NCBI GenBank assembly: GCA_031428275.1
Contig: JANPPC010000025.1
Location: 1-53,635, forward strand
Direction of reading: 5' to 3'
Source of the DNA: Pseudobdellovibrio sp031428275
GTDB lineage: Bacteria > Bdellovibrionota > Bdellovibrionia > Bdellovibrionales > Bdellovibrionaceae
Length of the DNA: 53,635 nt
Part shown: positions 9,135 through 17,251 of the stretch, one piece after another
Position numbering within the stretch: position 1 is the stretch's first letter
Layout of the letters: each line of letters begins with the position of its first letter
Made by a program: the position numbers and the translations under genes
The notes under the pieces: model-generated
Seen by the model: only the letters and a program-made list of their open reading frames with translations
Database searches by the model: none
Told to the model about the DNA's origin: nothing

Positions 9135-9989
9135 TTAAAGCCCAAAACCAAATCCTAGTTTAAATCTTAGTTGGTTAATCTGAGTAATTTGGCTATTTAA
9201 AAAAATCGAATACTCAAGCTCGACCGGAACGAAATAGTTGTTACTAAGATTATAGGCAGCACCCAAACCTAAAAAGAATTTTTGAGTCGTATTAATATCT
9301 GCGGTGGTCAAAATATTAGAGTCTTTTTGAATAGGTAATAAAAAACCCAACCCAAGATCTGACCATAGTTCGAATTTCGTGTATGATTTTGTGTATTTTA
9401 AAGCCAAAGATGAATCAAGGTAATCCATGCTTACAAAGCACGATTGAGCATTACAAATGCCTCCGTTGGCGGTTGCACCGGTCGCACTAAGCCTATTTAA
9501 ACCAAGCCTTGCTGAGACCTCGAATTGGCTTAACAACGCATAGTCAAAAAAAAGTTCGCCAGAATAGCTGCTTCCGTTCATTGAGACTGCCGTTGCACTC
9601 GTTAGATTCGTTACGACGCTATTTTGTGTAGGTATGACTGAGCCGCCGAACTTGAAAACCGATTTAGTTTTTTTATCGGGCTTATTATCAGCCCTCTCAA
9701 GTTTTTTACTTTTGATTAACTGATCGTTTTTTCGCCATTCAACAAGCGAGCCTTTTGAAATTTGCGCAAGCGCACGTTTTTTTTTAATTTGAGTAATTTT
9801 TAAAACCGCGATGGTTTCATTTTTTTTATTTTTTACGTCGATTAAATCGTTCTGTTCAAAGATATTTTCTTCAATACTTAAAAGAACTGATGTTTTGTTA
9901 AATCGTAAGATTTCAGCACAAAAAGATCTAGAATGAAAAGAAAAAACTAGAAATAAAAAAATAAAATATTTAGATCTTTTTTTATTCAC
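9135..9989 (-). CDS. Secreted protein with C-terminal beta-barrel
   Basis: 284 residues, GTG start at 9989. The signal peptide ends near SFCAE. A Lys-rich soluble part (about 25-115, with LIDVKNKKNETIAVLKIT resembling a small beta-barrel/SH3-like fold) precedes an outer-membrane barrel of about 160 residues ending in LRFKLGFGFGL. It lies 41 bases upstream of the haem-barrel gene and probably shares its transcript. A hairpin at 10010-10040 separates it from the YceI gene. No specific family recognised. Confidence 0.6.
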   Translation of the reverse strand: MNKKRSKYFIFLFLVFSFHSRSFCAEILRFNKTSVLLSIEENIFEQNDLIDVKNKKNETIAVLKITQIKKKRALAQISKGSLVEWRKNDQLIKSKKLERADNKPDKKTKSVFKFGGSVIPTQNSVVTNLTSATAVSMNGSSYSGELFFDYALLSQFEVSARLGLNRLSATGATANGGICNAQSCFVSMDYLDSSLALKYTKSYTKFELWSDLGLGFLLPIQKDSNILTTADINTTQKFFLGLGAAYNLSNNYFVPVELEYSIFLNSQITQINQLRFKLGFGFGL

Positions 9990-10009
9990 TGTTTAAGTTA
10001 ACTAAAAAT

Positions 10010-10040
10010 ACGCAGCTTAAGCCACCGCTAACCGCTGCGT
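10010..10040 (-). terminator. Hairpin downstream of YceI gene
   Basis: ACGCAGC (10010-10016) pairs with GCTGCGT (10034-10040) across a 17-base loop. Read on the minus strand, the stem is followed by ATTTTTA. It would end the 12660-10071 transcript before the 9989 gene. A/T runs flank both sides, so it might work in either direction. Confidence 0.6.
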
Positions 10041-10070
10041 TAAAAACTATTTTTTTTAATTTAGAGTAAA

Positions 10071-10562
10071 CTACTTTTTCTTTAACGGAACTGTCACGTG
10101 AAGATTTACGCTGTCGGTAACGCCAACACCCATATACTTTACTCCGGTGATTCCGTAGTCTGACAATTTAATCGGAAAATGAGCCGTCACTTCACTGCCT
10201 TGAACTTCATAAGTGCCTTCAACTGGCTTTTGGATGCCACGAATTTTTAAAATTCCTGAACCTTTACCGCCTGCACCGGTCGCCGATACTAAAACAGCAT
10301 CCGGAAACTTTCCTACTTCAAGGTATTTTTCAGTCGCATGCTTATCACGCATAGATATTCCGGTTTTTAAATTTTTAAGACCTACGATTACATTCTCGGC
10401 TTTAATCGTATCGCCAACCATAACAGCCTCGCCTTTAACATCATCTGTTTTACCTTTAAAACTTCCGGCCGGAGATAATTCAATATCTACGGTTGCACCT
10501 GGTTTTGACCAAGCTGATAGACTGATTAGCGATACAAGAAGGCCGGCGATTACTTTGTTCAT
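10071..10562 (-). CDS. YceI-like periplasmic protein
   Basis: 163 residues from the ATG at 10562, with AAGGGA upstream; a longer frame to 10604 would overlap the previous gene. Signal peptide to about residue 20 (AWSKPG). The rest fits the YceI lipocalin-like fold: GKTDDVKGEA, then a paired FPDAVLVSATG strand and GILKIRGIQKPVE. YceI proteins bind isoprenoid or other amphiphiles in the periplasm, and some occur beside cytochromes. It is 16 bases from the upstream cytochrome-Fn3 lipoprotein gene, so the two are probably cotranscribed. Confidence 0.85.
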   Translation of the reverse strand: MNKVIAGLLVSLISLSAWSKPGATVDIELSPAGSFKGKTDDVKGEAVMVGDTIKAENVIVGLKNLKTGISMRDKHATEKYLEVGKFPDAVLVSATGAGGKGSGILKIRGIQKPVEGTYEVQGSEVTAHFPIKLSDYGITGVKYMGVGVTDSVNLHVTVPLKKK

Positions 10563-10578
10563 GGTGATTTCCCTTTTC

Positions 10579-12660
10579 TTAGTTGTTGACTGCTCCGCTA
10601 TCAATCCAAGTTTTAATAGCGTTCAGTTGAATTGTTGTTAATTTGGCTGAGCCTTCCGGCATACTGCCATTTAATACTCGCTGATAAAATACACTGCCCG
10701 CTGCATTCGAAACCACAACACGTGTTTTTACACCAGCATATGTCGACATATTGTAACCACCCTTAGGATTACTTCCGTGACACGACAAACATTTACCCGC
10801 AATGACATTTGTATTAATCCATGCAAAGGTTCCGAATGTCGTCGCCGAACCAGTCGTTGTATATCCCGAATTGCCCCCGACATTGTAAGCATAAACACGG
10901 TAATAATAAGTAACAACAGGCGATAGACCAGTATTTGAATAACTGGTCGTATTCGCAGGTAAGGTAGCAATCAAAGTAAACGGCCCGCTTACAGACGCCG
11001 CTTGCTCAACCTTAAATCCAGTTTCATTGCTAGATAAGTCTGCCCAGGTTAAATTGATCTGTGAACTTGATGTTGCTGCTGCGGCTAAAGTTGTTGGTGC
11101 CACAGGCACGCCCGCCTGAGTTGTTGCATTGACTATGCTTGTGAAAGCAGAGTTACCGGCTGAATTAAAAGAATAAACGCGGTAGAAATAATTCGTCGCT
11201 GAAGTTAAGCCTGTATCTGAATAGGTTGTTGCTGCGGCCGGCGAAGTAAATACTAAAGCAAACGGTCCCGCAGCGTTAGACGCTCTTTCAATTTTAAATC
11301 CGCTCTCATTTGTTGAAGCGTCCACCCAACTTAAGTTAATTTGTGAAGTCGAAGCCGATACCGCCGCCAAAGTAGTCGGAGCCGCCGGTGCCGTAACTGC
11401 GGCCGCCTGAGTCGTCGCATTCACAATCGCGGTATAGACCGAATTTCCAATTCCGTTGAATGAAGCTATTCGGTAATAATAAGCCGTCGAAGCCGTAAGC
11501 CCTGTATCTGAGTAGCTATTAATATTCGCCGCCGTCGAAAAGATTAAAGTAAAAGGTCCGACTGCGCTGGCGCTACGTTCAATTCTAAAACCGTTCTCAG
11601 TACTTGAGGTGTCTGTCCAGGTTAGGTTAATTTGATTTGATGATGCTGAGGTTGCCACAAGACCCGTCGGAATCGATGGTGCTGCTGTAACCGCTGCTTG
11701 AGTTACAGCACTGGCCACATTTGAGTCCGTCGAATTTCCACCTGTATTCGCGGCGCGAACGCGATAGTAAAAAGTTGTAGCCGCTGTCAAAGCTGTATTT
11801 GAATACGTTACTGTGTTCGGTGCTAAGGTAGCCACGCTAGCAAAAGGGCCAGCCGCCGCATTGGCTCGCTCAAGTATAAAACTTGTTTCATCGGCAGAAT
11901 TATCAACCCAAGTTAAATTGATTTGGCTTGATGAAATGACCGAAGCTACGAGCGATGTCGGAGCCGAAGGAGCATACCCTGGTGTTGTTACGGTTAACAC
12001 TTGCGAAAACGGCGAAGCTCCCGTTAGATTACTGACCGACACGCGGTAATAATAAGTCGTCGCCGGAGCTAAACTTGAATCCGAAAATGAAGAAGCCGCA
12101 TTGGGTAAATCAGCCACGACCGTGAACGGGCCAACCAGGCTGTCCGAACGCTGAATTTGCGTACTTGTTACGACCTGCGAAGGCATCGTCCACGCTATTA
12201 AAACGTTTGTTGCTGATAGTGACATATTTGATAATGATATCGGTGCGTCTGGCGCGGGCGATGGGGCTGAACCTGAAAGCGCACCCGCCGTGATCCATTC
12301 AGAGATCGCACTTACATCCGCCGCTGAAAGTGGCGTCCCATTCTTGGGCATAAGTCCCGAAGCGATTTGCGTGTAAAGCTTACTAGCTGCAGGGTTACCC
12401 GGAACCACCGATCCGCCCGCTATCAACGTATCGTAGGAAGAAAAATTAATTGCCCCCGAAGTATGGCAACTCATGCATTTTCCTTGAAAAACATTCTTAG
12501 AAAGTTCTGTGTAACTAGGCAAATCAGAATAGGCTGCCTGCGACGACATAAATCGTTCCGGTTCTGAAGGCCCTGCATAACCACAATTTTGAAATGCAGT
12601 TATTGTTAGTAAACCCGATAGCAAATAGAACGCGATTTTATTTTTTTTTGATTTCCCCAT
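10579..12660 (-). CDS. FQNC lipoprotein: cytochrome c - five fibronectin III - cytochrome c
   Basis: 693 residues. The signal ends in ITAFQNCG (C26 probable lipid site). The N-terminal domain has CMSCH (C62, C65, H66) and a later GLMPKNGTPLS Met. Five fibronectin type III repeats of about 95 residues follow, each with INLTW/INLSW and YYYRV/YFYRV signatures. A C-terminal domain has CLSCHGSNPKGG with GSMPEGSAKL. Having haem domains at both ends of a flexible lipoprotein suggests electron transfer across a distance at the cell surface. That is an inference. YceI follows in the same direction. Confidence 0.85.
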   Translation of the reverse strand: MGKSKKNKIAFYLLSGLLTITAFQNCGYAGPSEPERFMSSQAAYSDLPSYTELSKNVFQGKCMSCHTSGAINFSSYDTLIAGGSVVPGNPAASKLYTQIASGLMPKNGTPLSAADVSAISEWITAGALSGSAPSPAPDAPISLSNMSLSATNVLIAWTMPSQVVTSTQIQRSDSLVGPFTVVADLPNAASSFSDSSLAPATTYYYRVSVSNLTGASPFSQVLTVTTPGYAPSAPTSLVASVISSSQINLTWVDNSADETSFILERANAAAGPFASVATLAPNTVTYSNTALTAATTFYYRVRAANTGGNSTDSNVASAVTQAAVTAAPSIPTGLVATSASSNQINLTWTDTSSTENGFRIERSASAVGPFTLIFSTAANINSYSDTGLTASTAYYYRIASFNGIGNSVYTAIVNATTQAAAVTAPAAPTTLAAVSASTSQINLSWVDASTNESGFKIERASNAAGPFALVFTSPAAATTYSDTGLTSATNYFYRVYSFNSAGNSAFTSIVNATTQAGVPVAPTTLAAAATSSSQINLTWADLSSNETGFKVEQAASVSGPFTLIATLPANTTSYSNTGLSPVVTYYYRVYAYNVGGNSGYTTTGSATTFGTFAWINTNVIAGKCLSCHGSNPKGGYNMSTYAGVKTRVVVSNAAGSVFYQRVLNGSMPEGSAKLTTIQLNAIKTWIDSGAVNN
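10800..12300 (-). repeat. Five tandem fibronectin III-coding repeats
   Basis: Units of about 285 bases repeat in phase within the 10579-12660 gene. Each minus-strand unit encodes a Pro-rich linker, a QINLTW-type strand, a GPF segment and a YYYRV strand. Boundaries are approximate. Units two to five are the most alike, indicating internal duplication. Confidence 0.75.
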
Positions 12661-12815
12661 AAGTATACAATCGGGTTAAAACAAAAATACCTTTAGCATT
12701 TGTTAAGCCTTATTATGAGAAAAAGTGGTGATTTTTTTTAAGCCAAAATATTCAAAACAAATACAACTGCTCAGGCCTCTTCTTGACTGCTTTTTGATCA
12801 CTTATTGATCTTTTT

Positions 12816-13529
12816 TTAAAGCGAAAACTGTGCTGACCATGTCCACATTGTTGAATCTTTGAAATTGAGCAAAGTATAACTTTGTAAAATCGCCAGGCGA
12901 TCTAGAATTTGCCAGCGCATAATAATTTGTCCGGCGATCTGGGTGGCGCTTTGAGGTTTCACCGTAAGAGTTTGGTCTTTAGGCTGCCAATCAGCATCAC
13001 GCTGACGAGCAAATAGCCCGGGCCCCGCACTGAATGTCGAATTAAAACGGTAAAAACTAAAAACAGATAACTGAGTCGCTTGCCAAGAACGGTTAATTCC
13101 GTCGGCAAATGCAGGTGTGGAATCAAATCCACCACTTGAAGTTTTACCAAAAGAATAACCCAACGCAACTCCGCGAAACCATCGGCCCGTCGCCCAATTC
13201 TGCTCTAGATTAAAACCAAATCCAGCGTAATTGGCAAAACCTTCAGCCTCATTTGTACCATTTGATATATTAATACCCTCGTTCCACATGTAGTAACTGC
13301 TACCGACTTCGAATCGAGAAAAAGTTTTAATTACTGGCGCGGGAGGTGTTATCGCAGATGACTGAACTTGCTGAACTTGTTTTGGCTTCGCAACTGGCTT
13401 CGCAACTGGCTTCGAAACTGGCTTCGAAACTGGCTTCGCGACTGGCTTCTTTGCCGACCTCGTTTGCGCAGGCGAAATACTTACAAAAAGAGAAACAAAG
13501 ACTATGTAGAATATTTTAGTAAGAGACAT
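12816..13529 (-). CDS. Outer-membrane barrel with KPVA repeat linker (module copy B)
   Basis: 237 residues from the ATG at 13529, preceded by GGGCAGG. The signal peptide (MSLTKIFYIVFVSLFV) is followed by a Lys-Pro-Val-Ala/Ser repeat (about residues 24-50) and then a barrel of about 170 residues ending in WTWSAQFSL. The start lies inside the preceding haem-barrel gene (14-base overlap), so translation is coupled. The barrel carries FGKTSSGG like the 7300-7902 product. The KPVA stretch looks like a periplasm- or cell-wall-spanning linker, as in TonB-type proteins; this is an inference. A longer frame to 13568 would remove the signal from the N-terminus. Confidence 0.7.
   Translation of the reverse strand: MSLTKIFYIVFVSLFVSISPAQTRSAKKPVAKPVSKPVSKPVAKPVAKPKQVQQVQSSAITPPAPVIKTFSRFEVGSSYYMWNEGINISNGTNEAEGFANYAGFGFNLEQNWATGRWFRGVALGYSFGKTSSGGFDSTPAFADGINRSWQATQLSVFSFYRFNSTFSAGPGLFARQRDADWQPKDQTLTVKPQSATQIAGQIIMRWQILDRLAILQSYTLLNFKDSTMWTWSAQFSL
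13384..13449. repeat. 12-base tandem repeat coding KPVA/KPVS
   Basis: GGCTTCGCAACT and variants repeat about five and a half times. On the minus strand this reads Lys-Pro-Val-Ala or Lys-Pro-Val-Ser. Units differ by one or two bases. Such in-frame arrays can change length by slippage without breaking the gene. Confidence 0.9.
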
Positions 13530-14682
13530 GAACCTGCCCGTGTAACTGCCATTGATCTTTAGATACAACCTCTGGCGAGAAATTTTTGAATTGAACTGCG
13601 GTTAATCTTACTTCTGTACGTTGTAGCGGAAACATTAAAAATCCGAAGCTCAGACGCTCAAGTTCAGTCGAAGAAAATTTAGCTTCTTTCTGAGTGCGTT
13701 CAATGGTCGTTAAAAAATTATATCCACGTACCAGGTGAACCATCGATTGAACCAACGCATAGGCACCCAAGGTTCCTGTGCTGCCCACCGCCTGATCTTG
13801 CTTTAGCCCAGCTTCGGCTAAAATACTTGAACCCTGCGCTTTAGGAAAACCCCAACGCGAGTGCACCGCAAAGCGGCTCGAGTTCATGAGATCATTTTTT
13901 TCAGTCAACGCGGATGCGCCGACTCGTGTTTTTTCACCTAGTGAATATTCAAACTGTAGCGCTGCGCCCGCTTTTCGCGTAGCTGCCGGACGAAATAGAT
14001 TACCCGCAAATAGGTGTAAGCTAGCATCCCAATCTTCTTCGATCCATTGCAAGTGTGTACCGTGAACCTGATCGTCTTGCCCGAGACCCAACGAGGCTCG
14101 GCTATACTGGGTATGATTTGAAGTACGAAGCCCGTAGACTTTGTCCATCAAGCCTGTCGCCATCAAAAGCTTATTCATCGGATAAAATCTAAAGTAGTGC
14201 TCACGTGAAATAGCATCGACTTTATTTCCGTCACCGTAATAGTCCGTTTGGGGAAGCGCAGTTAGACCGTAGTTCAGCACGAGAACATTTTGTGAAGCCT
14301 GATCAAAACTGAAAACGAGATTCAAATCACGCTGCATGTGAATCCAACGACTTGTCGAACCTGTACCACCGGGATTAGTTTGAAAAAAAAGCCCGCGGTA
14401 CTTAATAGACGGACGAATCCACCAAGGAAGTTCTGTACCCGGAATAAATCCCGAATATTTTTCTGCAACTTCTTCATCAGTCATTTCACGCGGAGTCGAA
14501 AAGTTACGTGCAGCAATCTCTTGCGAAAACAGAGCACGGCCGTAGTCTGTTAGAGGGCCATTGCCTTGACTATTAAAGTGGCACATTACACAAGTTTTAT
14601 ATCCGTAACCAATAAAATCAGGGTAACACCAAGCAAGGCTTGGAAGAAAAAAAATAGCAGTCCAAATTAAGAACATTTTCAT
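13516..14682 (-). CDS. Monoheme N-terminus fused to outer-membrane beta-barrel (copy B)
   Basis: 388 residues from the ATG at 14682. This start is chosen because it places C31, C34 and H35 of CVMCH exactly where the 7924-9093 paralogue has them; a TTG at 14718 gives a longer N-terminus. After the signal comes YPDFIGYGYKT, the haem motif, GPLTDYGRALF and a barrel of about 330 residues. Both paralogues share TELPWWIRPxIKYRGL. It overlaps the KPVA barrel gene by 14 bases. The likely role is electron or solute passage through the outer membrane. Confidence 0.78.
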   Translation of the reverse strand: MKMFLIWTAIFFLPSLAWCYPDFIGYGYKTCVMCHFNSQGNGPLTDYGRALFSQEIAARNFSTPREMTDEEVAEKYSGFIPGTELPWWIRPSIKYRGLFFQTNPGGTGSTSRWIHMQRDLNLVFSFDQASQNVLVLNYGLTALPQTDYYGDGNKVDAISREHYFRFYPMNKLLMATGLMDKVYGLRTSNHTQYSRASLGLGQDDQVHGTHLQWIEEDWDASLHLFAGNLFRPAATRKAGAALQFEYSLGEKTRVGASALTEKNDLMNSSRFAVHSRWGFPKAQGSSILAEAGLKQDQAVGSTGTLGAYALVQSMVHLVRGYNFLTTIERTQKEAKFSSTELERLSFGFLMFPLQRTEVRLTAVQFKNFSPEVVSKDQWQLHGQVHVSY

Positions 14683-14839
14683 GTTTTTACGATAAACCTC
14701 AGCCGCCAAAAAGTTCAAGCGCTTTCGTCAAAATGGTCGAGAACCTTGGCCTGAAGCCCGGTTAAAAAACTGTTAAACTGGGCGCTTTTTATTAAGTAAA
14801 CTACTATATTTATTTGGTAAAAAATCTACTTTTGCATAT

Positions 14840-16540
14840 TTATTTTGAATTATTCAAATCACTTTTTTCTACCGTGGAAAGAAAATAATTAATCACCTCT
14901 ACAAATTTGAACGCTTGCTGAGCATGGATATTATGACCACTTCCGACCATCTTTACGATTTGCGCTTTCGGTCTGATTTTTAAAATCTGCTGAATCCCCA
15001 TAGGGGTCATCGCACTTAACTCAGGATCTGCTTGTAAAAATAAAAGCGGTCCACGATAAGATTGCAATGCTAGCCCTAAGTCGACCTCATTCGCATAAGA
15101 ACCCCATAAATAAACCTGATGCGCAGTCGTAAGAAGTTGAACCGAGTTATCTGGTAAGTTCTCAATAATACTTTTCGATAGAACTTCTGATAAAAACGTC
15201 TGGTCGTTTCCGTAAACTAATTTAATTGCCTCAACTACTTTTTCGATCGACGGATATACTTTATTTAAGCTAAGAACTTTTTGTCCCCATTCAGCGACCG
15301 CAGCCTCGCCACCGGACTGCTTAGAAATAAAATCCATATCTTCTACGACAACCGACTTCACATTTTTAGAAAATTTAGCAGCATAGGCTATGGCAATACG
15401 GCCACCGAAAGAGTGCCCAACTAAGTGGATATCTTTTAAATCAAGTTTTTTAACTAAAAGCTCTAGGTCACGAACCATTGTATCTAATTTAAAATCAATT
15501 CCGGCATAAGTACTTTCACCCTGCCCGCGCTGTTCGTAACGTAAGAAATTATAATGAGTACCCAATAGCGCTTGCACGTCTTTGAAACTATCGATCGATT
15601 CACCATTACCGTTAATAAAAATAATCGTTTGCGTCTGCTTGTTATCAAAGAATTTATAGTCGACTAAATCTATGCCTTTCACTTCTTTCGTGAAAGAAGA
15701 TACTTCATTCTTATTTTGCAGTGCAATTTGAGGCATATAAGACCTAACAGACTCAATTGCTACGAATAAACCCTTGCGTTGAACCGGATTATACATTGAA
15801 GCCAGGCCAACCAGATTTCCGTTTTTATCAAATACGGGGCTACCGCTAAAACCGCCACGTAAATCTATATTATCAATCAAAAACATATCACCTAACGAAG
15901 AACCAAATGTACCAACCGAAATCTTACCTTTAGCGTTACCCGCCGGAATGCCTAACACCCACAAAGGTTCCCCTTTTTGTATCTCGTTAGAATTGCGAAA
16001 GCCCTGGACCGATTTTTTATTCATCAAATCAGAATCATGTACAACGGCCCAATCCTGGTGCTTCGCCAATGTAGTCCAGTCAGAAAATGAAAAAACCATC
16101 GCTCCGGGTTTAATATTCATTGCCTTCGTATCTTCAACTGTCGGGCTGGGCAACTTCACTAGATTTAAATTTTTGTGTGCGGGTATGGGAATGGGTTCAA
16201 AACCGTCGAACATCGTTTTCTTTGCTTTAAGCCCCAGCATGGCATGATAAACGTGGCGGTTCGTTAGGATGTAACCTTGGCCAATATGCACGCCCGTACC
16301 CGCTTCTCCACTTTCAGACAGAAAAGAGAAAACAATATCAAAAAAATTAAAATCAGGACTCAGAAACGACGGCAAACCTAACTTTTGAATTTCAACTCTA
16401 CTTTCATTAAATACGCTGACGTTCACGGGTAATTTCTCATCCCCCGCGCTGACATTGGCAGATGCATTTTGCAAAGTAAGAAAACAAATTAGAAGAACTG
16501 CTTTTGCAGTTCTTCTAATCTTAAATTTATACTTAATCAT
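14840..16540 (-). CDS. Secreted trypsin-like serine protease fused to alpha/beta hydrolase
   Basis: 566 residues with a signal peptide (about 1-28). Residues 75-275 form a trypsin-like (S1/V8-type) domain: H96 in TNRHVYH, D163 in DWAVV and S232 in GGFSGSP. Residues 300-555 form an alpha/beta hydrolase: nucleophile S377 in GHSFGG, likely acid D505 in LQADPEL and H536 in GSGHNIH. Both triads look intact, so each half may be active. A two-enzyme exported fusion suits a predator that attacks host protein and lipid or ester targets. It starts directly after the TAG of the 16541-17107 gene, with no spacing. Confidence 0.85.
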   Translation of the reverse strand: MIKYKFKIRRTAKAVLLICFLTLQNASANVSAGDEKLPVNVSVFNESRVEIQKLGLPSFLSPDFNFFDIVFSFLSESGEAGTGVHIGQGYILTNRHVYHAMLGLKAKKTMFDGFEPIPIPAHKNLNLVKLPSPTVEDTKAMNIKPGAMVFSFSDWTTLAKHQDWAVVHDSDLMNKKSVQGFRNSNEIQKGEPLWVLGIPAGNAKGKISVGTFGSSLGDMFLIDNIDLRGGFSGSPVFDKNGNLVGLASMYNPVQRKGLFVAIESVRSYMPQIALQNKNEVSSFTKEVKGIDLVDYKFFDNKQTQTIIFINGNGESIDSFKDVQALLGTHYNFLRYEQRGQGESTYAGIDFKLDTMVRDLELLVKKLDLKDIHLVGHSFGGRIAIAYAAKFSKNVKSVVVEDMDFISKQSGGEAAVAEWGQKVLSLNKVYPSIEKVVEAIKLVYGNDQTFLSEVLSKSIIENLPDNSVQLLTTAHQVYLWGSYANEVDLGLALQSYRGPLLFLQADPELSAMTPMGIQQILKIRPKAQIVKMVGSGHNIHAQQAFKFVEVINYFLSTVEKSDLNNSK

Positions 16541-17107
16541 CTAATCAGCCTGTTGCCCGCAGTCGTAATAAACAACCGACTTTACGGGCTGTCCATTGAA
16601 CACAAGTGAATTGGCGCGTAAAACTTTAAAAGGCATTTTATTGTTTTGATCAAGTTCGACATACGGAATCGAAAACAATGTGCTTACACCCGCTTTTATA
16701 ATTATTGTATCCAAGCTAGCTGCAAGCTGAGTTTTAATTTTTGCATTCTGATCCGGAAATAATACCTGCTGCATTTGCTCGATATTTTCAGTCATAAAGT
16801 CTTCAAACCCCGTGACTCGCTGAGGTGATCCGAAGCGACGCGATACAAAAGACTTTTCTAAATCATTCGGAATCGCAGGTACTGCACCTTGCACTAAGCT
16901 GTATGTAAAAGCACTTTGAATGGGCGAAACACTACGAGTACCACGTTTTGCATCATAAGTGCGTGTTAGGTCAGTGTATACAAACACTGTTTTAGCATCC
17001 GAGGGTGTCGTTACACAGTATCGATGATAGCGAGTATCAGCCTGTGAAACAGCCTGATACGAAAAAGCGATAAATGTTAAAAAGCTAAGTACTACGTTTT
17101 TTTTCAT
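16541..17107 (-). CDS. Secreted protein of unknown function
   Basis: 188 residues with a signal peptide ending near SQADT and AAGAGG upstream of the start. The mature protein has two Cys, near its N-terminus (RYCVTT) and C-terminus (YYDCGQQ), that could form a disulfide. It is followed without a gap by the protease-hydrolase fusion, so it may be an inhibitor, chaperone or partner of that enzyme. This is inference from position only; I do not recognise the family. Confidence 0.6.
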   Translation of the reverse strand: MKKNVVLSFLTFIAFSYQAVSQADTRYHRYCVTTPSDAKTVFVYTDLTRTYDAKRGTRSVSPIQSAFTYSLVQGAVPAIPNDLEKSFVSRRFGSPQRVTGFEDFMTENIEQMQQVLFPDQNAKIKTQLAASLDTIIIKAGVSTLFSIPYVELDQNNKMPFKVLRANSLVFNGQPVKSVVYYDCGQQAD

Positions 17108-17251
17108 AAAAAGACCTCTTAGGCAAGGTCTAGCGAAATTCGTTCCAGTTTTGAATGGCTAGGGCACTCCGGCAGCAAAAAAACTGTCACATTTTTTTAC
17201 ATGAAGCCATTGCTCGTCACCGGCAATACATTTGACAATTTTTTGTCGGTG

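Noticed and set aside
13384..13449. Short tandem repeats as CRISPR
   Set aside because: 12-base contiguous units without spacers, inside a coding region.
13516..13529. Frameshift joining the haem-barrel and KPVA barrel genes
   Set aside because: The second gene has its own ATG, ribosome site and signal peptide; copy A has the same two genes clearly separate.
13368..13562. Plus-strand frame with repeated RNWLRNWL
   Set aside because: It is the opposite strand of the 12-base KPVA-coding repeats in a clear minus-strand gene.
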